Source of the DNA: an uncultured Ruminococcus sp. | Lineage (GTDB): Bacteria > Bacillota > Clostridia > Oscillospirales > Ruminococcaceae | Assembly (NCBI GenBank): GCA_947178195.1 | Contig: CAMWXM010000005.1 | Span: 1-31,464 of the forward strand | Reading direction: 5' to 3' | DNA length: 31,464 nt | Part shown: one piece after another, positions 31,412 through 31,464 of the stretch | How the letters are laid out: the number at the start of each line of letters is the position of its first letter | How positions within the stretch are numbered: the first letter of the stretch is position 1 | Translations under genes and position numbers: made by a program | Notes under the pieces: model-generated | The model's input: only the letters and a program-made list of their open reading frames with translations | Databases searched by the model: none | Told to the model about the DNA's origin: nothing

Positions 31412-31464
31412 AAAAGCAATTTCCTGATTTATGTATATGTTTATATGCAAATTCACCTATAAAT

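Overview
The window reads as a low-GC anaerobic Bacillota genome of the Clostridia, most likely Oscillospirales/Ruminococcaceae. The clues are AT-rich codon use, strong AGGAG ribosome binding sites, near-consensus sigma-A promoters, dockerin-tailed leucine-rich-repeat surface proteins (a cellulosome-type trait of ruminococci), [FeFe]-hydrogenase maturation genes, AddA, a type III pantothenate kinase, and a PyrR-controlled pyrimidine operon. Genus cannot be fixed from sequence alone. No tRNA, rRNA, CRISPR array, transposase or phage gene was seen.

Layout. (1) 1-2473, + strand: two tandem BspA-type LRR genes ending in dockerin modules; the first is cut by the window edge. (2) 2562-6104: addA, without an adjacent addB. 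(3) 6163-10661: an operon of two M16-peptidase-fold proteins (yfmF, yfmH), lgt and folD, starting at an extended -10 promoter with a hairpin at the transcript 5' end and closing at an 18-bp terminator shared with the opposite strand. (4) 10711-13791, - strand: a TM1266-family regulator, hydG and hydF, preceded by a sigma-A promoter and a ~140-nt leader that looks like a transcription attenuator. (5) 13800-15328, - strand: a flavodoxin-fold reductase, an ECF transporter S component and a TfoX-N protein, the last two overlapping. (6) 15401-26775, - strand: the pyr operon, pyrR-pyrC-pyrF-carA-carB-[lipoprotein]-[C39-like peptidase]-pyrK-pyrD-ruvX, with a PyrR-type attenuator upstream of pyrR. pyrB and pyrE are absent here. 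(7) 26880-28463, + strand: an ECF S component followed by coaX, a plausible pantothenate uptake-and-phosphorylation pair. (8) 28542-29480, - strand: L-lactate dehydrogenase. (9) 29559-31411, + strand: an IscU/NifU-like protein and a GGGtGRT-family protein, a two-gene operon of unknown function with a strong promoter, strong RBSs and a strong terminator.

How the genes work together. carA/carB, pyrC, pyrD/pyrK and pyrF cover carbamoyl phosphate synthesis, dihydroorotase, dihydroorotate oxidation and OMP decarboxylation. PyrR senses UMP/UTP and acts on the leader. HydG and HydF make and carry part of the H-cluster; HydE and the hydrogenase must lie elsewhere. Lgt lipidates exported proteins such as the lipoprotein at 18749-19276. 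The main candidates for new biology are the attenuator-like leader of the hydrogenase maturation operon, the NifU-like/GGGtGRT pair, and the two exported-protein genes inserted in the pyr operon.
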